64,000 bases of DNA from Hemileia vastatrix. Taxonomy: Eukaryota > Basidiomycota > Pucciniomycetes > Pucciniales > Zaghouaniaceae. Under the pieces are notes generated by a model that saw only the letters and a list, made by a program, of their open reading frames with translations, was not told where the DNA came from and made no database searches. The stretch spans positions 24,141,501 to 24,205,500 of the forward strand of contig JASXTE010000016.1 in assembly GCA_030280995.1 (NCBI GenBank), read 5' to 3'. The position numbers and the translations under genes are program-made. Positions 19,978 to 33,666 of this stretch are shown here, one piece after another (position 1 is the first letter of the stretch; every line of letters starts with the position of its first letter).

Positions 19978-22404
19978 TTGTCAAGTCTCAGATGTGATGG
20001 ACAGTTCTCAATAACAATCGATCAAATTTATATGAATGTAATTTCAAGATTTCAAAACTCACCAACCCCCACGATTTTACAGCGAGGCCATTTGAATGTT
20101 CATATTTTTGGACTATTTGAACAAAGAAAACCAACCCTTGTCGGTTGTCTTTCTCAAATGCAGAGTCAGCACATTGGACCACTATTGGGTGACATTGGGT
20201 CTGGATCTCACCATTTAAACCAAAGAAGTGCCTTGAATCCTATGAAGCCATTCTATTTTCATGCTTACTTGGTTCCAGTTTTTGGTAATCTGTATCAACT
20301 TTGGGGATGCCTCTTTTCTTCAAGTACAATAATCAGTCTTGCTAAAGAAGCATTTTCTTCTGCTCAAATCGATTTATGGCCGATACTGAACTACGACTCC
20401 ACTATCTTTTTAAATATCCCGCATGTAATTTTTGAAGGCTTTTTCCAAATATCTCAGATTACTCAAGATTGGAAAGCTGATCAACTTATCCAAGGAATCA
20501 AAAAAGTTCTCAAAACACATCAACTTTAAGCAATAAATTTTATGATTGAAAATGAAAAAATGTTAAAGGAAAATTTGGATATCATGTGGAGGCACCACAA
20601 CAACTATTGGCTTAAAACTAGATTTGATTACTATAAAGATCAGTTTCCTAACAATCAATTAACCCCTGAAGGAAAAGGGTCAATACTCGCTGATGATATG
20701 GGTTTGGGATAGACGCTGTCAACTCTTTCTTTTATAAGTGCAACTCAAAGTGAAGCAAGAAAATTCCAGGTATTGGAAAATCAAGAAGGTATTAATCGGA
20801 GTTCAGCCACACTGAATATATGCCCACTGGCAACACTATTGAATTGGATCAATGAAATAAGTGTGCACTTTGAAGATAATGCACTTCCTTTCAAGGTTCT
20901 TTATGGGAAGGATTGTCAAAATACTAATGTCAATGAGCTACAGGACACTGCTATTGTTTTAACAACCTATGAAACAGCTAGCCCAACAATGTCAAAAAAT
21001 CAAAGCCAAAAAAAGATACAGGTGACTCAAAAGCTCTTTTGGTATAGAGTTGTTTTAGATGAAGCTCATTTAGTGCCCATTTCTATATCTAAAACTTAAA
21101 ACTTATTTTTTATAATCAATTTTTATAAATATTTATTTAGTTACATTAAAAATCCTCACTAACAAAGGGCTCAAACAATATTTGACTTGGAATCCCAACA
21201 CCGACTATGCTTGACTGGAACTCCACTTCAGAACAGGCCCACTGACCTTCAAAGTCTCATATTTTTTCATAGAATCGAAAAGTGGCAAGAAGACTTGTTA
21301 TGGAAGAATTTCCTTTTTCCAGGTTTGAAAAAAGGAAAGGCTAATTCCATAAAATCAATCAATCACTTAATGAAAGTCATAAGCCTACGTAGAACTAAAG
21401 ATGCAATTTTGTCTCTTCCAAAAAAGATTCAAAGGGGGATATTGGTTCAATTAGCAGATCCATGTAGTTCTAAACTTGATGTGCTTCAAGAAGGATTCAC
21501 TGAGAAATATGGGCCCTCCAGAAGCACTGACCTCCCTTGGGACTCATCTGAGTTTCTTAGAGAGCTGATGATTTTAAGAAAATTCTGCAACCATCCAATC
21601 TAAAAAAATCTGTATGAAACTCCATCTTTTGATTTCACTTGGCAGCATTCCGTAAAGATTTGTCATCTTATATGCCACTTGAAAAACTTTTTGTCTGGTG
21701 AAAGGGGTATAAATTTTCTAAAGCTGTTATATTCTCCAACTTTGCAGACTTTTTGCAGATGTTAGTGATTCTATAATGAACTTTTTTACAAAATTGTGTT
21801 GGCTTATTAAAAAAAATTTTCTAATATTTCAAAATAGAATAAAAATGGCTCTAGATGACCACAATATTAGGTATACCCAGCTTATGGGTGAACTCAGCAG
21901 GACAAAGCGAGACAAAAATATGCATGAATTCCATTTTAATAAAAATTGCCAAGTTTTGGTTGGAACAATTCAAGCTGTAGGAGTGGGTATAGATCTCAAG
22001 TGGCTCAAAATGTATATATAATGGTGAGCTCAATGTCTTATATTTCATATTAAGAACAAAAATATTAAATTTTTTATATGTTCAATGTTGAAATAGGAGC
22101 CGAATAGGAATCCAGCAGTTGAGCAGCAGGCTGTTGATCGGCTGTATAGAATGGGGCAGCAAAATGAATTAAATGTTTTGAATTATTTTGTGCATGGAAG
22201 TATAGAATTCAGCATGTATAAGATTCAAAGGAAAAAAATGGAGCTAACAATGTGAGACGAATTAAAATTCTATAAATTTTAATGATAATAGTAATTGTTA
22301 AAATTATGTTTTTGTTTTCAATGCTAAGTGTCCTAAACAGTGGAAATGAGGAGTATGAGTGTGCAAACCTATTATTAAGGGAGTTTGTCAATCACTCAAA
22401 TTAG
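19978..22404 (+). pseudogene. SNF2-type helicase/ATPase gene, copy A, decayed
   Basis: A long N-terminal part without known domain (HIGPLLGDIG block) is followed by SNF2 motifs in order: SILADDMGLG where the Walker Lys codon is TAG (20710-20712); CPLATLLNWINE; the DEAH box (21058-21069); LTGTPLQN (motif III); SLRRTKD; FCNHP; GTIQAVGVGIDL (motif V); and DRLYRMGQQ (motif VI, about 22136). The helicase part is split by introns, and a last small exon ends TAG 22402-22404. Other stops include TAA 20527-20529. The usual start ATG reads TTG. The domain order resembles the Rad5/Rad16 branch of SNF2 proteins. It is paralogous to 56319-58754. The 3' end overlaps the convergent minus gene. Confidence 0.82.
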
Positions 22405-23512
22405 AGGAAGCAAGAATTTCAAGGTGAGCAGTTAAATTTATGGGATTTTGAGGATTTAAAAGTCTGAGTTGTTGAAGATTTAGAGATGCAAGATATAAGG
22501 GAGAATAACAGTCATTTGGCAAACCCCGGGGGACATGAGAAGGATTAAGGTTAGGTGATAATGTTGAAACCAAACTGATTCTTTTGTACAAGGCCAAGTC
22601 CTTTAGCACACTTCCAGAGTAGGTCGAAGTATCTTGAATATCAAAGTGTTGTTGGTAAAGATATTGTGCAACTTTAGAAAAATCTTCAGACCTCCATTGT
22701 ATTAAGATACATCTTAAAGATCCATCATGATCAATTTCGGTGTCTGAACAACACTTGATGTTTGTGAAAAGGTTGTGATAAGTTTCACAATGTGGAAGTT
22801 GTTTAAGAAGTTTATTTCAGCTAAATGAATTCTAAGAATCATTGTTATTTGAAATAAAAGTCATAAATAAAAATGGTTGAAAAAAAGGGGATTTTCATAC
22901 TTTTTTTTATTCTAAATTTATGCTTTCTCCTTTTGATTATTTATTGAGAGCTATCAGAATCCTTCCCAAGTCTTATTTTATCAGAATGACCTAAAAACCA
23001 ATGGTGAAGAACTCCCATTTGATTTGAGAAGCTAATTTGAGTTGAGTCAATTGGATATGCAATCAAATTATTGGTTTTTAAGCAATTGTCCCAGTGTTTA
23101 ATGAGAATATTTGCCAAGAACTGGTTCCATTTTTCAAACCAATCTAGGTTCCAAGCAAAAGTTGACCCTTGGAAACCGCACATGCAAAGGTGGTCAATAA
23201 AAGATTCACTGAAAATTGGTGGAAACTTTTTCAAAACAGCTGAATTTGATTCTGGATGAGGTAGTCAAAGGCGATGTTGCAAGAATTCATGCCAAATGAT
23301 GAAAATCTGTCTAATTGCTCTTCAGTAGGGTGTTGTTTCCATCCATTTGATTCTGGTGACATATCCAAAAGTGAAAGACAAAAATTGTGTATAGATCTAC
23401 AAAAGTGAGAATTGAATGGAGGCAAAGTCTCATTAAAAATTCTATTAAGTGTTCGTGTGTTTTTGGGCAGGTTTACATGAGGAAAGTAAGAGCTACTAGG
23501 GTTCTTAAACAA
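22388..23512 (-). pseudogene. Unknown-family gene X, copy A, decayed
   Basis: Paralogue of the 59864-58714 gene. Matching blocks include SSYFPHVNLP at the N-terminus, FAWNLDWFEKWNQFLANILIKHWD in the middle (only part of the block is given), LGKDSDSS, and PRGLPNDCYSPLYLASLN near the C-terminus. A frameshift at about 23265 separates the first two segments, and an intron lies at about 22815-22940. No domain is recognised. It is convergent with, and overlaps, the SNF2 gene in both copies, so the pair was maintained as a module before decay. Confidence 0.65.
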
Positions 23513-23807
23513 TTAGATTAAGAAAGTTTTCAATAAAATTAAACAAAGAGGAAGGATAAATTTTGGAGCTTCAAAACTTTATGTTCAAAGTTGATATAAG
23601 GAGAAGTATCACAAAAATTAAGAATAAGAAATATTTCAACTTTATGACATTATAATATGCATAAATTATACTTTTATATGCAATTTGAACTCAAAAGGAA
23701 TGGTAAAAATGGAAGAGAATGATTATGTGATAAAAGCGGACTCATTTGAGAAAAGGATTTTTTTTTCTTTTCAAAAAATGTTTCCACAAAAATAATTTGA
23801 TAATTGT
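23513..23807. other. Element A spacer left of insertion B
   Basis: Non-coding. It has weak similarity to the corresponding spacer in D at about 60115. It ends with TGT, the duplicated target of B. Confidence 0.5.
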
Positions 23808-23848
23808 CACCACGGGAAATCTAGGGGTGAATTGCTAGCAATCCCCTC
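23808..23848 (+). repeat. Element B left TIR
   Basis: Pairs with 33626-33666. It contains GAATTGCTAGCAATCCCC. Confidence 0.88.
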
Positions 23849-24599
23849 TTGTGAAATTTAGAGTGTCCCTTAAATATGTCAGGTTTATGAATACTTTATA
23901 AACATAAGTAAATTAGAGTTAGATTTACATTTATTCTCAGATTGATTATAGACAGAATATCAACTGATTCCACGTTATGCACAAGTTGATCCTCCAGAAC
24001 TTGATTTTGGTCCTCTGATGAGCACAAATTGAGCACAAATTGATCTAACCTGAGCTTATGCATATATAATAATTCAGGATAATTGCTCTATTAAATTTGA
24101 TAATAAAAAAAATATTGATGAATTTATATAAAAAAATTATTATGTAAGATATTAAATTATAAATTTAGGCATCATCGGAGGGCACTTAATAGAAATTTAT
24201 TATACTATGTGACACCTTAATACTGTATCACGCAGTTTGAAACATTTAAAACAAAATGAGTCATGATGGGCAATGAAATTGCTTAGACAGACACTTTCAA
24301 AATTAATACTGACCATAATACACAAGTATGAAACCTTGGCATCTATCCAATAAAAAATTTTCCTTCTGATAAATGGATTTTTCTCAGTAACTTCCTGCTA
24401 AAAAATGTCCTTCTGAGGTTTGTCTGACCTTCAGGGGGGTAATTTGGCCACATCACACTACTTCTATTTCCATGATTGACCAAAACATCATCCTCATTCC
24501 CATCTAAAGAGTTGATCTCATCTGACTGTGGCTGATCAAAGAGGTCCACCACAAGTTTAGCCAAAATTTTGGTGAACACTTTTTTGATGGATAGTGACT

Positions 24600-25400
24600 A
24601 ACTGGTGCTTTCCAAAATTGTCCACCTGAAGTTAGGCTAAACTTCAGGAGGATAAATTTATTATGAATACCAAATTAAATGAAGAATACTTTTGCCCTAG
24701 CTACTCTGCATCATAAAAGTGTCCAACTGAGGTTTAGCCATAATTCAGGTAGACACTTTTGGAAAGGCACAGTCTTATGGGTTTAATATCTATATATGGC
24801 AATAAGTATCAGTTTTTTATCAACATGGAACTAGAATTAATTTAATATGGCCAAAGTGTCTACCTGAAGTTTGGTCAAAATACAGGTGGAAATTTTTTTG
24901 AGGATTACTTGATGAAATGAAGAAGACTTGCAATTACTTTCCATCATAAAATTTTCAAACTTAAGTTTATCAAAAATTGTGGTGACACTTTTGCCAGATC
25001 CAGTCATATGGGATCAACTCTCTATATGGCAATGAGAATCAATTTTTAGTCAATCATGGCATTGGAAGTAATTTTATATGGAAAAACTTTCCACCTGATT
25101 TTTGGCTAAAAATAAGTTGGAAATGTTTATGAGGAATACTAGATTAACTAAAGAAGACTTGCACCCTACTACTGTCCATCATAAAAGTGTCCACCAGAAG
25201 AATTCTCAAACTTGTGGTTGACACCTTTGGCCTGGTCCAGCCATATGGGATCAATTCTGCATATGGAAATGAGGATTTAATTTGGTCAATCATGGTACTA
25301 GAAGTAATTTGATATAGATAAAGTGTCCAACTAAATATTGGAACAAAATCAGTTGAAAACTTCATTTAGTTTTTCAAAAAATTAAATTAAGTAAAATTTT
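24600..25400. repeat. ~235-bp tandem repeat, about three units
   Basis: The anchor catcataaaa recurs at 24714, 24945 and 25180, each time followed by a diverged GTGTCC...GACAC inverted pair. The units share their sequence with one part of the 608-bp units but lack the ~370-bp addition. Confidence 0.7.
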
Positions 25401-28400
25401 ATTCCTGATGATGCCCATTTTATCCAACACCTCTTCTGAGCCTTGAAAGTAGGCATTTAGCTTGAATTTTGAATTTCATATAAAATCCCTATTATTCAAC
25501 CTATTTCTTTTTATCCCCTTTTTTCTTTTAGATATCAATTAATTTTGTGTAAAACAAATCATTTTCATAATGTTTTACCTGTATTTAATAAAATTATTAA
25601 AGGTTTAACATCACCCTGTAAGCATTTGGCACATGTTTTTTTGCTATACTAATAAAAATAATAATATACTGGTAACAAAAAATTGATCAAATGATAAAAT
25701 ATTAATAAAATAGAAAGATCAAATACCAGTTGCACTGAAGAAGAGCTGCACCCTAGATACTCACCATCAAAAAAGTGTCCAGCACAAGTTCGGCCGAACT
25801 TGTGCTGGACACTTTTGGTCAGTTGCAGTCATATGAGATCAATTCTCGCTATGGCAATGAAAAAATTTTTTTGGATAAAAAACTTCACTAGAAGTAGTTT
25901 TACATAGCCAAATTTTCTACCTAGATTTTATCCAAACCACAGGTGCACAATTTTTTATCTGTGAAAAAAAGTCAATTTAGTACAATTTATCCCTGATGGC
26001 TCTCATTCGCTTCAACACCTCTACTGGCCTTTGATAGTAGGAATATAACTTGGATTTCTTTTTTCATATTTGATCCCTTTAACTTAATTTTTTATTCTTA
26101 ATATTGCTTTTGGATATCAATTAATAATTTTTAAAATAAACTATTTTCATATTTTTATACATTTATTTAATAATATTATAAATGGCATAACATCACCTGG
26201 TATGCATTTGGCACATGAGTTTTTTCTATACTTATAAAATTAATAATATAATGGTGACCAAAAATTAATCAAATGATATTAATGAGTGAGGAGCAAATAT
26301 AAAATACCAGTAGACATGTTTGTAAGAAATACTAGATGAACTGAAGAAAAATTCTACCCTAGCTACTCTCCATCATAAAAGTGTCCAGCACAAGTTCGGC
26401 CGAACTTGTGCTGGACACTTATGGTCAGGTGCAGTCAGATGGGAGCAATTCTCTCTATGGAAATGAAGATATATTTTTGATATAAAATTACACTAGAAGT
26501 AGTTTGATATGGCAAAATTTTCATGCTGAAGTTTTGGTAAAGCTCAAGTGGATTTTTTTTTTATTTTTACAAAAAAGAAAATTCAGTGCAAGTTTAGCCC
26601 TGATTGTGCTAATTTAATTCAACATCTCTTTTTTCTGTTTATGGCAGGAATTTAACTTGCATTTTAATTTTCATCTTTGATTTATTTTATTTTACTTTAT
26701 TCCTCTCATATTGCTTTTGGATAGAAGTTTGTTTTTTGTAAAATAAATCATTTTCATATTTTTTTACCTTTATTTAATAATATTATAAAAGGTGTAACAT
26801 CAACCAGTATTCATTTGGCACACAAGTTTTTGCTATACTGATAATATTAATAATATATTGGTGACAAAAAATTAATCAAGTGATAAATATGAGTGAGGCA
26901 CAAAGATTTATTAACAGTGGAAATGTTTATAAGAAATTTCAGATGATTTAAAATGAAATGCACCCTGGCTACTCTTCATGATAAAAGTGTCCAGCACAAG
27001 TTTGGCCGAACTTCTGCTGGACACTTTTGGTTGCATGCCGTCAGACGCAATCAATTCTTTTTATGGAAATGAGACTGAATTATCACTCCATAATTGCACT
27101 GAAAGTAGTTTTATATAGACAAATTTTCCCCTGGAAGTTTGTCCAAACCTTAGGTAGACAATTTTTTCCTTTGGTAAAAAGTAAATTTGATTCATGTTAA
27201 TCTATGATGGTGCCCATTTTTTCTGAAGCCTCTACTGGCTCATGATAGCAGAAATTATACTTAATATCTATATTTCATGTTTGATCTCTTTAATTTCAAT
27301 CATACCCTTTTATTTATCCTCTAGATTTTAAATATCAATTTTATTTTGGTAGAACTGATAACTTTCACATTTTTTTACATTTATTATATTATATTATTAA
27401 AGTTATAAAATCATCCAGTGTACATTCATTACACATGTTTTTGCTATACTAAAAACATTAATAATATAATGGTGACTAAAAAATAATCAAATAATAAATA
27501 TAGATGACACAGAAAGATCAAATACCCATAGACATTTTTAAAATGAATATAAGATTAACTGAAGAAGACTTGCACCCTAGCTACTCTCCATCATAAAAGT
27601 GTCCAGCACAATTTCAGCTGAGCTTCTGCTGGACAATTTTGGTTGCATGCAGTCAGATGGGATAAATTTACTCAATGGAAGTTAAAATGAATTTTTTCTC
27701 AATCATTTCACAAGAAGTAGTTTTATACTGCTATACTATCCTCCTGATTTTTTGGAAAACCTCAGGTGGACACTTTTATTAATTTAAAAAAAAAGAAAAC
27801 ATATTCCAAATCTAGAACTGGTGGTGCAAATTTGGTCTGAAAACTCAAATTATCTTTGATGGCAGAAATTTTATTTGAATGATTAATTTCATATTTAATC
27901 ACTTTTATTTTACTTTTTTATTCCTGTTTTTGCTTTCAAATATCAATTTATTTATTGTGATACTAATACTTTTAATATTTTTTTTACTTTTATTTAATAA
28001 GATTATGAAAGATGTAGCATCTCCCAGTATGCATTTGGCTTACAAGTTTTTTCAATACTAATAACATTAATATTATAATGGTTAAAAACAATGAATCAAA
28101 TGATAAATATGAATGACACAGTAAGATCATATACAAGTGGATTTGTTTATAAGGAATACCTGATGAACTGAAGAAGACCTGAACCCTAGATACTCACCAT
28201 CATAAAAGTGTCCAGCATAAGTTCGGCCAAACTTATGCTGGACACTTTTGGTTGCATGCAGTCAGATGGGATAAATTTACTCTATGGAAATGAAAATGAA
28301 ATTTTGCTCAATCATTGCACAATAAGTAGTTTGATATTGCCAAAATGTCCTCCTGATGATTTTTCAAAACTCATCAGGACACTTTCTTTGGTTTAACAAA

Positions 28401-31400
28401 AAAGAAAATATAGTGCAAGTTTAGCCCGGGTGGTGCACATTTGATCTAACACCTCTACTTGTTATTGATAGTGGGAATTTTCCTTAGATTATTCTTTCTT
28501 ATTTTATCCCTTTTATTTTACTTTTTTAATGCTCATATTGCTTTGGATATCAATTTTTAATTTTTAAAATAAGTAATTTTCATACTCTTATGCCTTTATT
28601 TAATAATATATGATTAAAGGTGGAACACCACCTGGTATTCATTTTTCACACAAGTTATTACTATAGTAAGAACGTTAATAATATAATGATGACAAAAAAT
28701 TAATCAAATGGTAAATTTAAATGACACAGAAAGATCAAATTCCAGTGGAAATGTTTATAAGAAATCCCATTTGAGTTTAAGAAGATTTGCTGTATGCCTA
28801 CTCTCAATTATAAAAGTGTCCAGCACAAGTTCAGCCGAACTTGTGCTGGACACTTTTGGTTGCATGAATTCATATGAGATAAATTCTCTCTATGCCAATA
28901 AAAATGATATTTCACTCAATTATTGAAGTAAAGAATGTTCAATATTGTGAAATTGTCCACTGGAAGTCTGTCCAAACCTCAGGTCAAAATTTTTTAGCTA
29001 TACATAAAAGTAAGTTTAGACCAAGTCTTGACCTAGGGGTCCCCAACTGTCCCAACACCACTTCTGGCTCTTGATAGTAAAACTTTTACCAGTATTTTTT
29101 ATTTTATATTTGATCCCATTTATTTTCATTTTACTTTTCTATTACTCTTTTTAATTTTAAATATCAATTTATTTTTTTAAAAACTAAACATATTCATATT
29201 TTTTTAACTATATATAATAATATTATTAAAGTTGTAACATCACCAATTTTGCATTTGGCATGCAGGTTTTTGCTATACTAGAAACATTAATAATATATAT
29301 GGTGACAAAAAATTAATTATAAGATAAATATGAATGACAAAAAAAAGTTAAAAACCCAATAGAAATGTGAAAAACAAAAAACTGATGTACTGAGGAACAC
29401 TTCCACCCTAGCTACTCTCCATCATGAAAGTGTCCAGCACAAGTTTGGCCAAACTTGTGCTGGACACTTTTATTCAGGTGCAGTTAGATGGGATCAATTC
29501 TCTCTGTGGAAATTAAATTAAAAAAATGCTAAATAATAACATTAGAAGTAGTTTGGTATGGCTGAATTATCCACCTTAAGTTTTTCCAAACCTCAGGTGA
29601 AAAATTTTTATCTTTAAAAAAAATTAAATTTTGTTAAATTTAGCCCTTATGGCAACCTTATGTTTCACCACCTCTACTGGCTCTTGGAGGTAGGAATTTT
29701 TCTTGAATTTTTCATTTTCATATTTGATCTCTTTTACTTTACTTTTTTATCACTCATGTTACATTTGGATATTAATTTATATTTTGGAAAAAAAATCATT
29801 TTCATATTTTTTTAACATTTTTTAATAATATTATAAAAGGTGTAATATAACATGGCATGCATTTGGTGCGTAAGTTTTTTCTATACTAATAAAATTAATA
29901 ATATTCTAATGACAAAAAATTAATCAGATAATAAAATATGAATAACACATGAAGATCAAATACCATTTGACATGTTTTAAAAGAATAACTGTTGCACTGA
30001 AGAAGACCTGCACCCTAGCTACTCTCCATCATAAAAGTGTCCAGCACAAGTTTGGCCAAACTTGTGCTGGACACTTTTGGTCAGGTGCAGTCATATGGGA
30101 TCAATTATCTCTATGGCAATAAAAAAATTATTTGATAAGAAACTTCACTAGATGTAGTTTGATATAGCTGAATTATCCACCTAGAGTTCATCCGAACCAC
30201 AGGTACACAATTTTTTATCTTTAAAAAACAATCAATTTAGTACTATTTATCCCTGATGGCTCTCATTTGCTTCAACATCTCTACTTGCCTTTGATATTAG
30301 CAATAATACTTGGAGTTCTTTTTTCATATTTGATCCCTCTAACTTAATTTTTTATTCCTCATATTGCTTTTGGATATCAATTAATAATTTTTATAATAAA
30401 TTATTTTAATATTTTTATACATTTTTTTAATAATATTATAAAAGGTGTAACATCACTCAGTATGCATTTGGCACATGATTTTTTTCTATACTTATATAAT
30501 TAATAATATAATTAAGAATAAAAATTAATTAAACAATATGTATGGGTGAGGCACAAAGATAAAATACCAGTAGACATGTTTGTAAGAAATACCAGATGAA
30601 CTGAAGAAAAATTCTACCCCAGCCGCTCTCCATCATAGAAGTGTCCAGCACAATTTCGGCTGAAATTGTGCTGGACACTTTTGGTCATGTGCAGTCAGAT
30701 GGGATCAATTCTCTGTATGGCAACAAAAAATTTTTTTTATCAAACTTCACTAGAAGTAGTTTGGTTTAGCTGAATCATCCACCTGCTGTTCTGCCCAATA
30801 TCAGGTGTATAATTTTTTATCTTTAAAGAAAAGGTCACTTATTACAATTAAGCCCTGATGGCTCCTATTTGCTTTAACACCTCTATAGGCTCTTGATAGC
30901 AGGAATTTTGCCAGTATTTTTTTCATATTTGAACTCTTTGACTTTTATTTTACTCTTTTATTCCTCTTTTTACTTTTAAATTTCTATTTAATTTTTGTAA
31001 AACTAATCCTTTCCATATTTATTTACATCTGTTTTAAAAAATTATTGAAGGTATAACTTCACATGGTATGCATTTGGCACACAAGTTTTTGCTATACTAA
31101 TAACATTAATAATATAATGGTGATAAAATATTAATCAGATGATAAATATGAAAGATACAGACTGATCAAATACCAGTAGACATGTTTATGAGAAATACAA
31201 GATGAAGGAACTGAAGAAAATTTCCACCCAAGCTACTCTCCATCATAAAAGTGTCCAGCACAAGTTCGGCCGAACTTGTGCTGGACACTTTTAGTCACAT
31301 GCAGTCAGATGGGATCAATTCTCTATATGGCAACAAAAAACATTTTCTTATTAAACTTCACTACAAGTAGTTTTGTTTAGCTGAATCATCCACCTGTTGT

Positions 31401-32400
31401 TCTTCCCAACCTCAGGTGTATAATTTTTTATCTTTAAAAAAATGTCACTTATTACAATTTAGCTCTGATGGCTCCCATTTGTTTCAACACTTCTACTGGC
31501 TCTTGAGAGCAAGAATTTTACTAGTATTTTGTTTTTCATAATTGATCTCTTTGAGATTAATTTTACCTTTTTATCCCTCATATTGCTTTTGTATATCAAT
31601 TTATTTTTTGTAAAACAAATCATTTTCATATATTTTTACCTTTATTTAATAATATTATAAAAGGTGTAACATCACCTGGTATGCGTTGGGCACACGAGTT
31701 TTTGCTATACTTATAATATTAAAACATAATGGTGACAAAAAACCAATCAAATGATAAATATGAGTGAGGCACAAAGATCAAACACCAGTGGACATTTTTA
31801 TAAGAAATACCAGATGAACTGAAGAAAAATTCCACCCTAGCTAACTTCCAGCATAAAAGTGTGCAGCACAAGTTCAGCCAAACTTGTGCTGGACACTTTT
31901 GGTCACATGCAGTCTGATGTGATCAATTCTCTCTATTTCAATGAAAATGAATTTTTCTTCAATAATTGCACTAGAAGTTGTTTGATATGGCAAAATTGTC
32001 ATCCTGAAGTTTTGGTAAAGCTCCAGTGGTTTTTTTTTATTTTTACAAAAAAGAAATTATAGTCTAAGTTTAGTGCCACTGGTGGGCGTTCACCTCATCA
32101 TGTCTACTTGCTCTTGATGGGAGGAATTTCACTTTAATTTTTTATTTCATATTTGATCCCTTTAACTTTACCTTTTTATCCCTCATATTGCTTTTGGATA
32201 TCAATTTATTTTTTGTAAAACAAATCATTTTCATTTTTTTTTTACCTTTATTTAATAATATTATAAAAGGTGTAACATCACCCGGTATGCGTTGGGCACA
32301 CAAGTTTTTGCTATACTTATAATATTAATAACATAATGGTGACAAAAATCAATCAAATGATAAATATGAGTGAGGCACAAAGGTCAAATACCAATTAATC
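25400..32400. repeat. ~608-bp satellite, eleven units, each with a 46-bp palindrome
   Basis: Palindromes start at 25771, 26377, 26983, 27595, 28204, 28812, 29426, 30033, 30637, 31247 and 31855, spaced 604-614 bp. Each reads AAAAGTGTCCAGCACAAGTT, then CGG, then the inverted copy. Units 1 and 10 are perfect; others carry one or a few changes, often matched on both arms (for example TTGGCCAA instead of TCGGCCGA at the centre in units 7 and 8). Shared flanks include gtaacatcac, gcatttggcac and gatcaattctctctatgg. Confidence 0.9.
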
Positions 32401-32984
32401 AATAGTTCTTTTTAATATTATAAATTTTTTGATTAAATCAAATGGTAATAATGAATTATATTTTTCATCCACAATTCCACTCTAATGATTCCCACTGCAC
32501 AAAAAGGGTTCACTTGGTCCTTTCTTTACTGCTTGTGCATATATTTTATTGCCCACAGTACTACAATTTTTTGTAGTCATTATCCCACATCTGATTCATG
32601 AATATTTTTAAACAATATAAGTTTTTTTTACAAAAGACCTTATCATATCCAATATCCCACAAAAAATACAACCTGTTTTTGTATTAAAGCCCGTTAATTA
32701 TTAAGAAATTGTTAAAATAATTAGATTAGACCCTGGCACAGCTAGATCCATACCAAACAGCCTAAAGTCTTTTCAATATTGAAAACAATTAAATAAAATT
32801 ATGATATCATACTAAATTATGGGCACCAACCATAATTCAGCACTTCTCATTTGCTCTGCTACAAAATGAGTGCATGTAGCATTTTTCTAACATCGGACTG
32901 TTTTTCTTCCTTCCCTCACACCTTTAGTCCAGAATGAAAATTTAGTATGAGTTTTGGTCAAAATGGTTTGCCAGTGTTATCTGT

Positions 32985-33290
32985 ATGCAATATGAATTCA
33001 TATTGCATATTTCTATTTATGCATAAAATATACTTGTTATGCATCATTTTTTTTGCATTTTTTAATCATTATGCATATTTATGCATATTCATATGCATAT
33101 TCATTATACAGATTTATATGCATATTAATATATTTTATTCATATACATATATGCACTTTTTTTGCATATTCAATATGCATATTTTTAATGCATATTCAAT
33201 ATGCATATTTTTAATGCATAATCACTATGCATATTTTTTATGCATATTTTTTATGCATATTTATTCTTCATAGTCATTATGCATACACTT
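32985..33290. repeat. ATGCATAT-rich minisatellite
   Basis: Dense irregular repetition of TATGCATATT and TTTTTAATGCAT near the right end of element B. The open frame across it is a by-product. Confidence 0.8.
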
Positions 33291-33625
33291 TGGATAGGCA
33301 TTTCACATCAATTTTTAGCATGCAATAAGTATCCACCATGCAAATTCAAATGCGTATGCATCTATATCATACACGCAACATATATTCAAGTTTAACATTT
33401 GAATATTAAGGTATGCTTAGTGATGTTGTTCAACCTTTTGCCAAACCTGAGATTAACTGATGTTCAATGTGGTTCTTAAGCTCTGCTCAAGGAGGGATTG
33501 TTCTGGATTCAATCTGCGACAGTTTATTTTTTCAATGTTTTTTCATCAGATTTAAAAACATCTTTCTGACAGTTTCAGGATGGTTTCCCAACAGTTTCCT
33601 GACAAATTCCTGATAGTTTCAAATA

Positions 33626-33666
33626 GAGGGAACTGCTAGCAGTTCACCCCCAGATTTCCCGTGGTG
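33626..33666 (-). repeat. Element B right TIR
   Basis: Ends GGTTTCCCGTGGTG in the sense that agatttcccgtggtg closes at 33666, followed by TGT. It contains the perfect palindrome GAACTGCTAGCAGTTC. Confidence 0.88.

Larger units (their letters stand above)
23808..33666. mobile_element. Element B, 9.9-kb non-coding CACCAC-ended transposon made of tandem arrays
   Basis: The left end CACCACGGGAAATCTAGGGG and right end (inverted, to 33666) match at 37 of 41 positions. A 3-bp duplication TGT flanks both sides (23805-23807 and 33667-33669). The inner edge of each TIR is a palindrome centred on TGCTAGCA. Inside are three ~235-bp repeats, eleven ~608-bp repeats with a hairpin each, and an ATGCAT-rich minisatellite. 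There is no coding sequence. It is inserted into element A between gene X and the Tnp2 remnant. Confidence 0.85.

Noticed and set aside
25771..31900. Regularly spaced palindromes considered as a CRISPR-like array
   Set aside because: The units are ~608 bp with similar spacers in a eukaryotic transposon. CRISPR needs short repeats and unique short spacers.
32947..33273. 108-codon Tyr/Ile/His-rich open frame
   Set aside because: By-product of the ATGCATAT minisatellite.
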